DNA of 64,000 bases from G965222335 sp965222335 (GTDB lineage: Bacteria; Pseudomonadota; Gammaproteobacteria; Pseudomonadales; Halieaceae): NCBI GenBank assembly GCA_965222335.1, contig OZ244944.1, forward strand, positions 124,001 to 188,000. Reading direction: 5' to 3'. Under the pieces are notes generated by a model. That model had not been told where the DNA came from and made no database searches. It saw only the letters and a program-made list of their open reading frames with translations. A program made the position numbers and the translations under genes. Below are positions 17,768-25,558 of the stretch, piece after piece (position 1 is the first letter of the stretch; every line of letters begins with the position of its first letter).

Positions 17768-18357
17768 TATCTGCCTCCTCTGCGCCGTGGCGCCGGCATG
17801 TGAATGGTCTGTTCGCGGTATTCACCAGGCGCGAGTTCGCCGAGTTCCCAGTCGCCCACGCGCGAGCGCACCAGGCGCAGGGTGGGAAAGCCCACGGCAG
17901 CGGTCATGCGTCGCACCTGGCGATTGCGTCCCTCGCGAATCTGCAGCTCCAGCCAGCTGTCGGGCACCGATTTGCGTTCCCGCACCGGCGGGTCCCGGGG
18001 CCAGAGCCGGGGCGCCACTGCCAGGGCCCGGGCACGGGCGGGCAGGCTCAGGCCGTCTTTCAGCTCCACCCCGGCGCGCAGCTGCGCCAGCGCCGGCTCG
18101 TCGATCCGGCCCTCTACCTGGACCAGGTAGGTCTTCCACAGCTTGTGCCTGGGATTGGCGATGCGCTGCTGCAGGGCGCCGTCATTGGTCAGCAGCAGGA
18201 GGCCCTCGGAGTCGAAATCCAGGCGCCCCGCGGCGCGACAGCCCGGGGCCCGCAGGTAATCGCTGAGGGTCGCCCGGGGGCCGCCGGCCACGGCCTCGCG
18301 GTCGCTGAACTGGCTCAGCACCTGGAAGGGTTTATGGAAAAGGATCAGACGGGCCAT
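17767..18357 (-). CDS. rluE: 23S rRNA pseudouridine synthase RluE
   Basis: 196-residue RsuA-family pseudouridine synthase without an S4 domain. The catalytic Asp is in AGRLDFDSEGLLLLTNDG; LELQIREGRNRQVRRMTAAVGFPTLRLVR is the second conserved block. RluE modifies U2457 of 23S rRNA. First gene of the minus-strand run to purB and divergent from icd. Confidence 0.9.
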   Translation of the reverse strand: MARLILFHKPFQVLSQFSDREAVAGGPRATLSDYLRAPGCRAAGRLDFDSEGLLLLTNDGALQQRIANPRHKLWKTYLVQVEGRIDEPALAQLRAGVELKDGLSLPARARALAVAPRLWPRDPPVRERKSVPDSWLELQIREGRNRQVRRMTAAVGFPTLRLVRSRVGDWELGELAPGEYREQTIHMPAPRRRGGR

Positions 18358-18503
18358 CAGGCTACACTCAACGTAAAAAATCGCTTCAGATCAAGAGATT
18401 GGGCGCGAGACCTGTTACAATATGCGCCGCTTTGACCGGGGTTTTCCAGCAAGGATACCGCACCCCGCCTTTTCAAGAACCTAAGACGCACGGAGAACAT
18501 CCC

Positions 18504-19757
18504 ATGGGCTACAAACATATTCAGGTGCCGAGCAGCGGTGAAAAAATCACCGTCAATGATGACTACAGCCTGAACGTACCGAACAACCCGGTTATACCCT
18601 ACATCGAGGGCGACGGCATCGGCGTCGATATCAGCCCGGTCATGATCGACGTGGTCAACGCGGCGGTAGATAAGGCCTACAACGGCGACAAGAAAATCTC
18701 CTGGATGGAAATCTACACCGGCGAGAAAGCGGCCGAGCTCTACGACGGCGACTGGTTCCCGGAAGAGACTCTGGAGGCAATCAAGGAATACTCGGTGGCG
18801 ATCAAGGGTCCGCTGACCACCCCGGTCGGCGGCGGCTTCCGCTCCCTGAACGTGGCCCTGCGCCAGGAGCTGGATCTCTACACCTGCCTGCGCCCCGTGC
18901 GCTGGTTCGAGGGCGTGCCCTCGCCGGTGAAGAAGCCCGGTGACTGCAACATGGTCATCTTCCGCGAGAACTCCGAGGACATCTACGCCGGTATCGAGTA
19001 CCAGGCGGGCACCGAGGAAGCGCAAAAAGTGGTCGACTTCATCATCAATGAAATGGGCGCCACCAAGATCCGCTTCCCGAACAACGTCGGTATCGGCATC
19101 AAGCCAGTATCCGAGGAAGGCACCAAGCGCCTGGTGCGCAAGGCAATCCAGTACGCCATCGACCAGGACCTGCCCTCCGTGACCCTGGTGCACAAGGGCA
19201 ATATCATGAAATTTACCGAGGGTGCTTTCCGCGACTGGGGCTACGAGCTGGCGCAGGAAGAATTCGGTGGTGAGCTGCTGGACGGCGGGCCCTGGGTCAC
19301 CATGAAGAACCCCAACACCGGCAAGGAAATCATCATCAAGGACGTGATTGCCGACGCCATGTTGCAGCAGATTCTGACCCGGCCGTCAGACTACAGCGTG
19401 GTCGCCACGCTGAACCTGAACGGCGACTACCTGTCAGACGCCCTGGCGGCCCAGGTCGGCGGTATCGGCATCGCACCGGGTGCCAACCTGTCCGACACCG
19501 TGGCCCTGTTCGAGGCCACCCACGGTACCGCCCCGAAGTATGCTGGCCAGGACAAGGTCAACCCGGGCTCCCTGATCCTGTCTGCCGAGATGATGTTGCG
19601 GCACATGGGCTGGAACGAGGCCGCCGACCTGATCATCAAGGGCATGAATGGCGCAATCCAGAACGGCACCGTGACCTACGACTTTGAACGCCTGATGGAG
19701 GACGCCACCCTGGTGAGCTGCTCCGAGTTCGGCGAGAAGCTGGTCGCAAATATGTAA
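18504..19757 (+). CDS. icd: NADP-dependent isocitrate dehydrogenase
   Basis: 417 residues, co-linear with E. coli Icd. The substrate-loop serine that AceK phosphorylates lies in GGFRSLNVALRQELDLYTCLRPVRW, and the metal site is in DAMLQQILTRPSDYSVVATLNLNGDYLSD. It converts isocitrate to 2-oxoglutarate in the TCA cycle. ATG 18504 follows CGGAGAAC; longer in-frame starts lack a ribosome site. The conserved serine suggests control at the glyoxylate branch, but no aceK is in this window. Confidence 0.96.
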   Translation: MGYKHIQVPSSGEKITVNDDYSLNVPNNPVIPYIEGDGIGVDISPVMIDVVNAAVDKAYNGDKKISWMEIYTGEKAAELYDGDWFPEETLEAIKEYSVAIKGPLTTPVGGGFRSLNVALRQELDLYTCLRPVRWFEGVPSPVKKPGDCNMVIFRENSEDIYAGIEYQAGTEEAQKVVDFIINEMGATKIRFPNNVGIGIKPVSEEGTKRLVRKAIQYAIDQDLPSVTLVHKGNIMKFTEGAFRDWGYELAQEEFGGELLDGGPWVTMKNPNTGKEIIIKDVIADAMLQQILTRPSDYSVVATLNLNGDYLSDALAAQVGGIGIAPGANLSDTVALFEATHGTAPKYAGQDKVNPGSLILSAEMMLRHMGWNEAADLIIKGMNGAIQNGTVTYDFERLMEDATLVSCSEFGEKLVANM

Positions 19758-19777
19758 ACCTTCGCGGTTTACCTGAA

Positions 19778-19803
19778 AGGCCCGCCCAGCGGGCCTGTTA
19801 CTC
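19778..19803 (+). terminator. Intrinsic terminator after icd
   Basis: Perfect 8-bp stem AGGCCCGC (19778-19785) and GCGGGCCT (19789-19796) with a 3-nt loop, 20 bp after the icd stop, followed by GTTACTCTTCT. The T tract is broken, so efficiency is uncertain. Confidence 0.7.
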
Positions 19804-19856
19804 TTCTACCTCACAGCGGCGACCCCCTCGCCCAATAACCTTTCCTTGAAATCGCT

Positions 19857-19862
19857 TATAAT
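19857..19862 (+). promoter_or_regulatory. Perfect -10 box upstream of clpS
   Basis: TATAAT lies 63 bp before the clpS GTG, with AT-rich flanks. No good -35 hexamer is found 16-18 bp upstream; TTGAAA lies only 5 bp away. This may be an activator-dependent promoter. Confidence 0.35.
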
Positions 19863-19924
19863 GTATCAATATCCAGTAGACGGAGCGCGAGCGTTCTATC
19901 CGAAACCCAGTTGAGAGTGGTAGC

Positions 19925-20281
19925 GTGACCCAGACGTACATCGACAACATTCGCTGCATGGCCCAGGATGACCAGGAACGGGAGGGTGGCACCGCGCTGC
20001 AGGAGTCAAAACCTGAACTCAAGCGCCCGCCGCTGTTCAAAGTGGTATTGATCAACGATGACTACACGCCGATGGAGTTCGTGGTCGAAGTGCTGGAGGC
20101 CTTTTTCAGCATGAACCGGGAGCAGGCCACCCATGTCATGCTGACGGTGCATACCAAAGGCAAGGGTGTGTGTGGTATTTATACCCGTGACATCGCTGAA
20201 ACCAAGGCGGCACAGGTGAACCAGTACGCGCGTGAAAATGAGCACCCGCTACTGTGCGAGATCGAGGCATCAGAGGGCTAG
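19925..20281 (+). CDS. clpS: ATP-dependent Clp protease adaptor ClpS
   Basis: 118 residues with the N-degron-binding core VVLINDDYTPMEFVVEVLEAFF and the C-terminal QVNQYARENEHPLLCEIE. ClpS delivers proteins with N-terminal Leu, Phe, Trp or Tyr to ClpAP. GTG 19925 is preceded by GAGAGTGG and gives a length near the pseudomonad protein; ATG 19958 would give 107 residues, like E. coli. Directly upstream of clpA. Confidence 0.93.
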   Translation: MTQTYIDNIRCMAQDDQEREGGTALQESKPELKRPPLFKVVLINDDYTPMEFVVEVLEAFFSMNREQATHVMLTVHTKGKGVCGIYTRDIAETKAAQVNQYARENEHPLLCEIEASEG

Positions 20282-20301
20282 GGCCCGGGGAGTGGTAAAG
20301 T

Positions 20302-22581
20302 ATGCTGAGTAAGGATCTGGAGCAAACGCTCAACGATGCGTTTCGCGGGGCGCGCTCCAAGCGCCATGAGTTTATGACCGTGGAACACCTGTTGCTGGCG
20401 CTACTGGACAACAACGACGCCATCCGCGTGCTCAAGGCCTGCGGCGCGGATATCGGCGGCCTGCGCGGCGACCTCGTGGAGTTTGTCGACGCCACCACCC
20501 CCCTGATTCCCGAGCACGAAGAGGACCGCGAAACCCAGCCCACGCTGGGCTTCCAGCGGGTGCTGCAGCGGGCGGTGTTCCACGTGCAATCCTCCGGCAA
20601 GAGCGAGGTCACCGGCGCCAACGTGCTGGTGGCGATCTTCTCCGAACAGGAGAGCCAGGCCGTCTATTTCCTCAAGACCCAGAGCATCGCCCGTCTCGAC
20701 GTGGTGAATTTCATTACCCACGGCATTTCCAAGGTGGGCGACGAGGGCCCCGAGCCGGGCCAGCCGACGCCGGAAGAGGAAGTCGCGGAGGAGGGCGAAG
20801 GCAACCCCCTGGACAACTTCGCCACCAACCTCAACGAGGAAGCGAAAGCGGGGCGCATCGACCCGCTGATCGGGCGCATGCCCGAGGTCGAGCGCGTGGC
20901 CCAGATCCTGGCCCGCCGGCGCAAGAACAACCCGCTGCTGGTCGGTGAATCCGGGGTGGGCAAGACCGCCATCGCCGAGGGCCTGGCCAAGCTGATTGTC
21001 GATGGCGACGTGCCGGAGTTGCTCAAGGACAGCGTGGTTTATGCCCTCGACCTGGGCGCCCTGCTCGCGGGCACCAAGTACCGGGGCGACTTCGAGAAGC
21101 GCTTCAAGGGCCTGCTCGCCACCCTCAAGAAACGCGAGGGCGCGATCCTGTTTATCGACGAGATTCACACCATCATCGGTGCCGGGGCGGCCTCCGGCGG
21201 GGTGATGGACGCTTCCAACCTGCTCAAGCCCTTACTGACGTCAGGCCAGATGCGCTGCATTGGTTCCACCACCTTCCAGGAGTTCCGCGGCATTTTCGAC
21301 AAGGACCGGGCCCTCAGCCGCCGCTTCCAGAAAGTGGACGTGCTCGAGCCCAGCCCGGAAGACGCCTACAAGATCCTCAAGGGCCTGAAGTCGCGCTTTG
21401 AGGAGCACCACGGCCTGCGCTACACCGACAAGGCCCTGCGCACCGCCACGGACCTGGCTTCCCGCTATATCACCGACCGCTTCCTGCCGGACAAGGCAAT
21501 CGATGTGATCGATGAAGCCGGCGCCTATCAGCAGCTGCAGCCGCCCTCCAAGCGCAAGAAAGTCGTCGGGGTAGGGGATATCGAGGCCGTGGTCGCGAAG
21601 ATCGCGCGCATTCCACCGAAGTCCGTGAGCAATGACGACAAGGAAGTACTGCAGAAGCTGGAAAAGAACCTGCAGATGGTGGTGTTTGGCCAGAACAAGG
21701 CGATCACCAGCCTTGCGACCTCGATCAAGCTCGCCCGCGCCGGCCTGCGCTCGGGAGACAAGCCGATCGGTTCCTTCCTGCTCGCCGGCCCCACCGGGGT
21801 GGGCAAGACCGAGGTCACCCGCCAGCTGGCCAAGCAGCTGGGCCTGGAGCTGATCCGCTTCGACATGTCCGAGTACATGGAGCGCCACACGGTGTCACGC
21901 CTGATCGGTGCCCCCCCCGGCTATGTGGGTTTTGACCAGGGTGGCCTGCTGACCGATGCGGTCACCAAGCACCCCCACGCGGTGGTGCTGCTGGACGAGA
22001 TCGAGAAGGCCCACCCGGAGGTATTCAACCTCCTGTTGCAGGTCATGGACCACGGCGCACTGACCGACAATAACGGGCGCAAGGCGGACTTCCGCAACGT
22101 GATCCTGGTGATGACCACCAATGCCGGCGCCGAAAGCGTCAGCCGTCGCACCATTGGCTTTACCGAGCAGGACCACAGCACCGACGGGCTCGAGGCGATC
22201 AACAAGATGTTCACCCCGGAGTTCCGCAACCGCCTGGACAGCATCGTGCAGTTCTCGCCCCTGGGAGAGGATGTCATCCTCACCGTGGTGGACAAGTTCC
22301 TCACCGAGTTGCAGGGCCAGCTGGACGAAAAACGCGTCACCCTGGACGTGGACGAGGACGCGCGCCTGTGGCTGGTGGAGAAGGGCTACGACATGAACAT
22401 GGGCGCACGGCCCATGGAGCGCGTGATCCAGGAGCATATCAAGAAGCCCCTGGCCGAGCTGGTCCTGTTCGGGGCCCTGGCCAGCAACGGCGGTACCGCG
22501 CTGGTGCGCCTCAACAAGGCCGGGGACGACCTGGATGTGCGCGTGGAAGAAGAGGAAGAGGCTGCGCTGGAGAAGGGCTAG
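20302..22581 (+). CDS. clpA: ATP-dependent Clp protease ATPase subunit ClpA
   Basis: 759 residues. A Clp N-domain (about 1-145) is followed by two AAA+ modules with Walker A GESGVGKT near residue 214 and GPTGVGKT near residue 495. The pore loop GTKYRGDFEKR and the arginine-finger region of D2 are intact. ClpA unfolds substrates for ClpP, which is not encoded here. Lies 20 bp after clpS. Confidence 0.96.
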   Translation: MLSKDLEQTLNDAFRGARSKRHEFMTVEHLLLALLDNNDAIRVLKACGADIGGLRGDLVEFVDATTPLIPEHEEDRETQPTLGFQRVLQRAVFHVQSSGKSEVTGANVLVAIFSEQESQAVYFLKTQSIARLDVVNFITHGISKVGDEGPEPGQPTPEEEVAEEGEGNPLDNFATNLNEEAKAGRIDPLIGRMPEVERVAQILARRRKNNPLLVGESGVGKTAIAEGLAKLIVDGDVPELLKDSVVYALDLGALLAGTKYRGDFEKRFKGLLATLKKREGAILFIDEIHTIIGAGAASGGVMDASNLLKPLLTSGQMRCIGSTTFQEFRGIFDKDRALSRRFQKVDVLEPSPEDAYKILKGLKSRFEEHHGLRYTDKALRTATDLASRYITDRFLPDKAIDVIDEAGAYQQLQPPSKRKKVVGVGDIEAVVAKIARIPPKSVSNDDKEVLQKLEKNLQMVVFGQNKAITSLATSIKLARAGLRSGDKPIGSFLLAGPTGVGKTEVTRQLAKQLGLELIRFDMSEYMERHTVSRLIGAPPGYVGFDQGGLLTDAVTKHPHAVVLLDEIEKAHPEVFNLLLQVMDHGALTDNNGRKADFRNVILVMTTNAGAESVSRRTIGFTEQDHSTDGLEAINKMFTPEFRNRLDSIVQFSPLGEDVILTVVDKFLTELQGQLDEKRVTLDVDEDARLWLVEKGYDMNMGARPMERVIQEHIKKPLAELVLFGALASNGGTALVRLNKAGDDLDVRVEEEEEAALEKG

Positions 22582-22613
22582 GGCGCGGCCCGGGGCGCCA
22601 TCACGCCGCGCGC

Positions 22614-22832
22614 CTAGCGCTCGCGGTAAGTGATGCGGCCCTTGGTCAGGTCGTAGGGAGTCAGCTCGACCCGCACCTTGTCACCGGTCAGGATCCTGAT
22701 GTAGTTCTTGCGCATTTTGCCGGAGATGTGTGCAGTCACCACGTGACCGTTCTCAAGCTCTACGCGGAAGGTCGTGTTGGGCAGGGTGTCAATCACCTCG
22801 CCCTCCATCTCAATCTGGTCTTCTTTTGCCAT
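22614..22832 (-). CDS. infA: Translation initiation factor IF-1
   Basis: 72 residues of a single S1/OB domain, matching IF-1 along its full length (IEMEGEVIDTLPNTTFRVEL, ISGKMRKNYIRILTGDKV). It binds the 30S A site during initiation. It converges with clpA and is placed between clpA and the aminoacyl-transferase genes, as in pseudomonads and E. coli. Confidence 0.97.
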   Translation of the reverse strand: MAKEDQIEMEGEVIDTLPNTTFRVELENGHVVTAHISGKMRKNYIRILTGDKVRVELTPYDLTKGRITYRER

Positions 22833-22951
22833 GCGTTGGCAGATCCTCGGGTAAAATCAGGGGCGCATTTTGCCTGAAACCACGGGGATGTGCCATATGT
22901 ATCTATGGCAGGAATTGGTGATGTGGCTGCAGTGACGCAGGGCGGTCGCCC

Positions 22952-23668
22952 TCAGTCGCCGGGAGCTTCCTGCCAGCGGTTATTCTGGTACAGCTCCAGG
23001 GGGCGGTATGCCGCCTTGTAGGCCATTTTGCGACAGTTGCTGATCCAGTAGCCGAGATAGAGGTGGTGCAGTCCCATTTCCCGTGCCTGCTCAACCTGCC
23101 ACAGGATGGCAAAGTTCCCCAGGCCCCGTTGCTCCTCATCGGGGTCAAAGAAGGTATAGATTGCGGACAGGCCATCTGTCATCACATCTACTACCGCAAC
23201 CGCCACCAGCTTCTGGTGATCATAAAAGCGGTAGTAGCGGGTGCAGTCCCAGGCGTTGTTGAGAAAGGATTCGTACTGTTCCCGGTCCGGCGGGTACATA
23301 TCCCCATCGGCGTGACGCTCCCGGATATAGCGCTGGTATAACTGGAATGCCTGCTCGTCGCGGATATCGCGGGTGTGTTCCACCGCCAGGTCGCGGTTGC
23401 GCTTGAGGGTGCGCCGCTGGCTGCGGTTGGGCCTGAAGCGCTGCACCGGGATGCGGGCTGGTATGCAGGCCCGGCAGCCGCTGCAGTGCGGACGGTAGAT
23501 GTGGCTGCCGCTGCGCCTGAACCCGAGCATGGACAGACTGCTATAGAGGTGCTGATCGACCTCCTGCCGGGGGTCGATAAACAGGGTCGTCGCCTCCTGA
23601 TCCTCCAGGTAACTGCAGCTGTGAGGGTAGGTGGTGTAGACTTTGAGATCCCGCAGGGATGAGGTCAC
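22952..23668 (-). CDS. bpt: Aspartate/glutamate leucyltransferase Bpt (Ate1-like)
   Basis: 238 residues of the R-transferase family. The N-terminal Cys-rich region has YPHSCSYL and HCSGCRACIPARIPV; the C-terminal GNAT-like half contains FFDPDEEQRGLGNFAILWQ. Bacterial members of this type add Leu to proteins with N-terminal Asp or Glu, making them ClpS substrates. It lies 14 bp after aat on the same strand. Confidence 0.93.
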   Translation of the reverse strand: MTSSLRDLKVYTTYPHSCSYLEDQEATTLFIDPRQEVDQHLYSSLSMLGFRRSGSHIYRPHCSGCRACIPARIPVQRFRPNRSQRRTLKRNRDLAVEHTRDIRDEQAFQLYQRYIRERHADGDMYPPDREQYESFLNNAWDCTRYYRFYDHQKLVAVAVVDVMTDGLSAIYTFFDPDEEQRGLGNFAILWQVEQAREMGLHHLYLGYWISNCRKMAYKAAYRPLELYQNNRWQEAPGD

Positions 23669-23682
23669 GCGAGCGCTCCGGC

Positions 23683-24390
23683 TTACTCGAGGTCAACACA
23701 GGCGGAGGGCACCCGCCAGTCGGTCGCCCCGCCTTCATTGACAGTTTGGTCAAGCTCTCGCTCGAAGTCCAGCCTCGAGATCGAGCGTGCCCCAAGACTG
23801 TTCAGGTGCGCGCTTTCCACCTGGCAGTCAATCAGCTGAAAACCCTCCCGCCGCAGGATATGCACCAGCGCCACCATGGCGACCTTGGAGGCGTCGGTCG
23901 CCAGGCTGAACATGGATTCGCCGAAAAACACCCGCCCGAGGGCGATGCCATACAGCCCCCCGACGAGCCGCTCCTCCCGGTACACCTCGACGGAATGGGC
24001 GACACCGCGGCGGTGCAACGCGCAGTAGGCTTCGATCATTTCCTCGCTGATCCAGGTGCCCTCGGCACCCGCACGCAGGCCCGCGCATTGGCGCATTACC
24101 GCGGCAAAGGCGCTGTCTGTGGCCAGGCGAAAATCACTGCGGCGCAGGGTTTTGCGCAGGCTGCGGGATACGTGCAGCTCTCCGGGGTAGAGTACCGAGC
24201 GCGGGTCCGGCGTCCACCAGAGCACCGGCTCGGGGGGCTGGTACCAGGGAAAAATGCCGCGGCGATAGGCGCTGACCAGGCGCTCGGGGGTGAGTTCGCC
24301 GCCGGCTGCCAGCAGGCCGTTGGGATACTCCAGGGCCTGGCTGGTCGGCGGGAACTCATCCTGGTCACCCAGGCGCTGCAGCAGCGGCAT
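23683..24390 (-). CDS. aat: Leucyl/phenylalanyl-tRNA--protein transferase
   Basis: 235 residues with the family motif FPPTSQALEYPNGLLAAGG and the core GGLYGIALGRVFFGESMFS. It attaches Leu or Phe to N-terminal Lys or Arg, creating primary N-degrons. A longer in-frame start at 24447 lies inside trxB and is unlikely; ATG 24390 gives the normal N-terminus and abuts the trxB stop (24392). Confidence 0.95.
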   Translation of the reverse strand: MPLLQRLGDQDEFPPTSQALEYPNGLLAAGGELTPERLVSAYRRGIFPWYQPPEPVLWWTPDPRSVLYPGELHVSRSLRKTLRRSDFRLATDSAFAAVMRQCAGLRAGAEGTWISEEMIEAYCALHRRGVAHSVEVYREERLVGGLYGIALGRVFFGESMFSLATDASKVAMVALVHILRREGFQLIDCQVESAHLNSLGARSISRLDFERELDQTVNEGGATDWRVPSACVDLE

Positions 24391-24391
24391 A

Positions 24392-25345
24392 TCAGCCCGC
24401 GAGGTTGTCCAGGTACTTTTCCGCGTCCAGGGCCGCCATGCAGCCAAAACCTGCAGAGGTCACGGCCTGGCGATAGATGTGATCGCCGACGTCGCCGGCG
24501 GCGAACACGCCGGGCGCGGAGGTGGCCGTGGCATTACCCTCGGTGCCGCTGCGCACGGTAATGTAGCCCTCGCGCATGTCGAGCTGGCCCGCGAAGATAT
24601 CCGTGTTGGGTTTGTGGCCGATGGCGATAAACACGCCGGCCAGCTCCACCTCGGTCAGGCTGTCATCCTTGGTGGACTTGACCCGCATCCCGGTGACGCC
24701 GGTGGCATCGCCGAGTACCTCGTCCAGGGTGTGGTCCCAGAGTATTTTGACCTTGCCCTCGGCCTCGCGGGCAAACAGGCGGTCCTGCAGCACCTTCTCG
24801 GCCCGCAGGCTGTCGCGGCGGTGCACCAGCACCACTTCGGAGGCAATATTCGCCAGGTAGAGCGCTTCCTCGACCGCGGTATTACCGCCGCCGATCACGG
24901 CGACCTTCTGGTTGCGGTAGAAAAAACCGTCACAGGTGGCGCAGGCGCTGACACCCTTGCCCATGAAGGCTTCCTCGGAGGCCAGGCCCAGGTACTGGGC
25001 GGAGGCGCCGGTGGCGATAATCAGGGCATCGCAGGTATAGCTGCTGGTGCCGCTGAGGCGCATGGGCCGGGACTTGAGGTCGACCTCTTCAATGTGGTCG
25101 AAGATCACCTGGGTCTCGAAACGCTCGGCATGGTCCAGCATCTGCTGCATCAGCTGCGGCCCCTGCAGGTCCGCGGCGCCACCGGGCCAGTTCTCCACCT
25201 CGGTGGTAGTGGTGAGCTGGCCACCCTGCTGCATCCCGGTGATCACCACCGGGCGCAGGTTGGCCCGGGCCGCGTACACCGCCGCGGTGTAACCGGCGGG
25301 GCCGGAGCCAAGGATGATCAAGGGGTGGTGCTGAACGTCACTCAT
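24392..25345 (-). CDS. trxB: Thioredoxin reductase
   Basis: 317 residues with FAD-binding GSGPAGYTAAVYAARA, the redox-active CATC at Cys135/Cys138 as in E. coli, NADPH-binding GGGNTAVEEALYL and C-terminal GDVGDHIYRQAVTSAGFGCMAALDAEKYL. It reduces thioredoxin with NADPH. Head of the minus-strand unit trxB-aat-bpt and divergent from ftsK. Confidence 0.96.
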   Translation of the reverse strand: MSDVQHHPLIILGSGPAGYTAAVYAARANLRPVVITGMQQGGQLTTTTEVENWPGGAADLQGPQLMQQMLDHAERFETQVIFDHIEEVDLKSRPMRLSGTSSYTCDALIIATGASAQYLGLASEEAFMGKGVSACATCDGFFYRNQKVAVIGGGNTAVEEALYLANIASEVVLVHRRDSLRAEKVLQDRLFAREAEGKVKILWDHTLDEVLGDATGVTGMRVKSTKDDSLTEVELAGVFIAIGHKPNTDIFAGQLDMREGYITVRSGTEGNATATSAPGVFAAGDVGDHIYRQAVTSAGFGCMAALDAEKYLDNLAG

Positions 25346-25558
25346 GCTGGTTATTTCCCGATTGCCTGTGTTAAATGGGTGCGCCGCGGCTGCGTGCGGG
25401 CCACGGGGCGCCGCGTCAGACTCATGCGATGGGGGCGCTCTATGGTAATTTAAAGGGCCGCCTGCGGCAAAGGCTAGGGCGATTCTAAATATCCGTCATA
25501 AGCTTTTGAAATGCCTGTAAAAGTGGCAGAATAAGGAAAATCCCGAGACCCCCTGATC

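Noticed and set aside
19844..19862. TTGAAA plus TATAAT as a complete promoter before clpS
   Set aside because: Only 5 bp separate the two boxes, so just the -10 box is kept.
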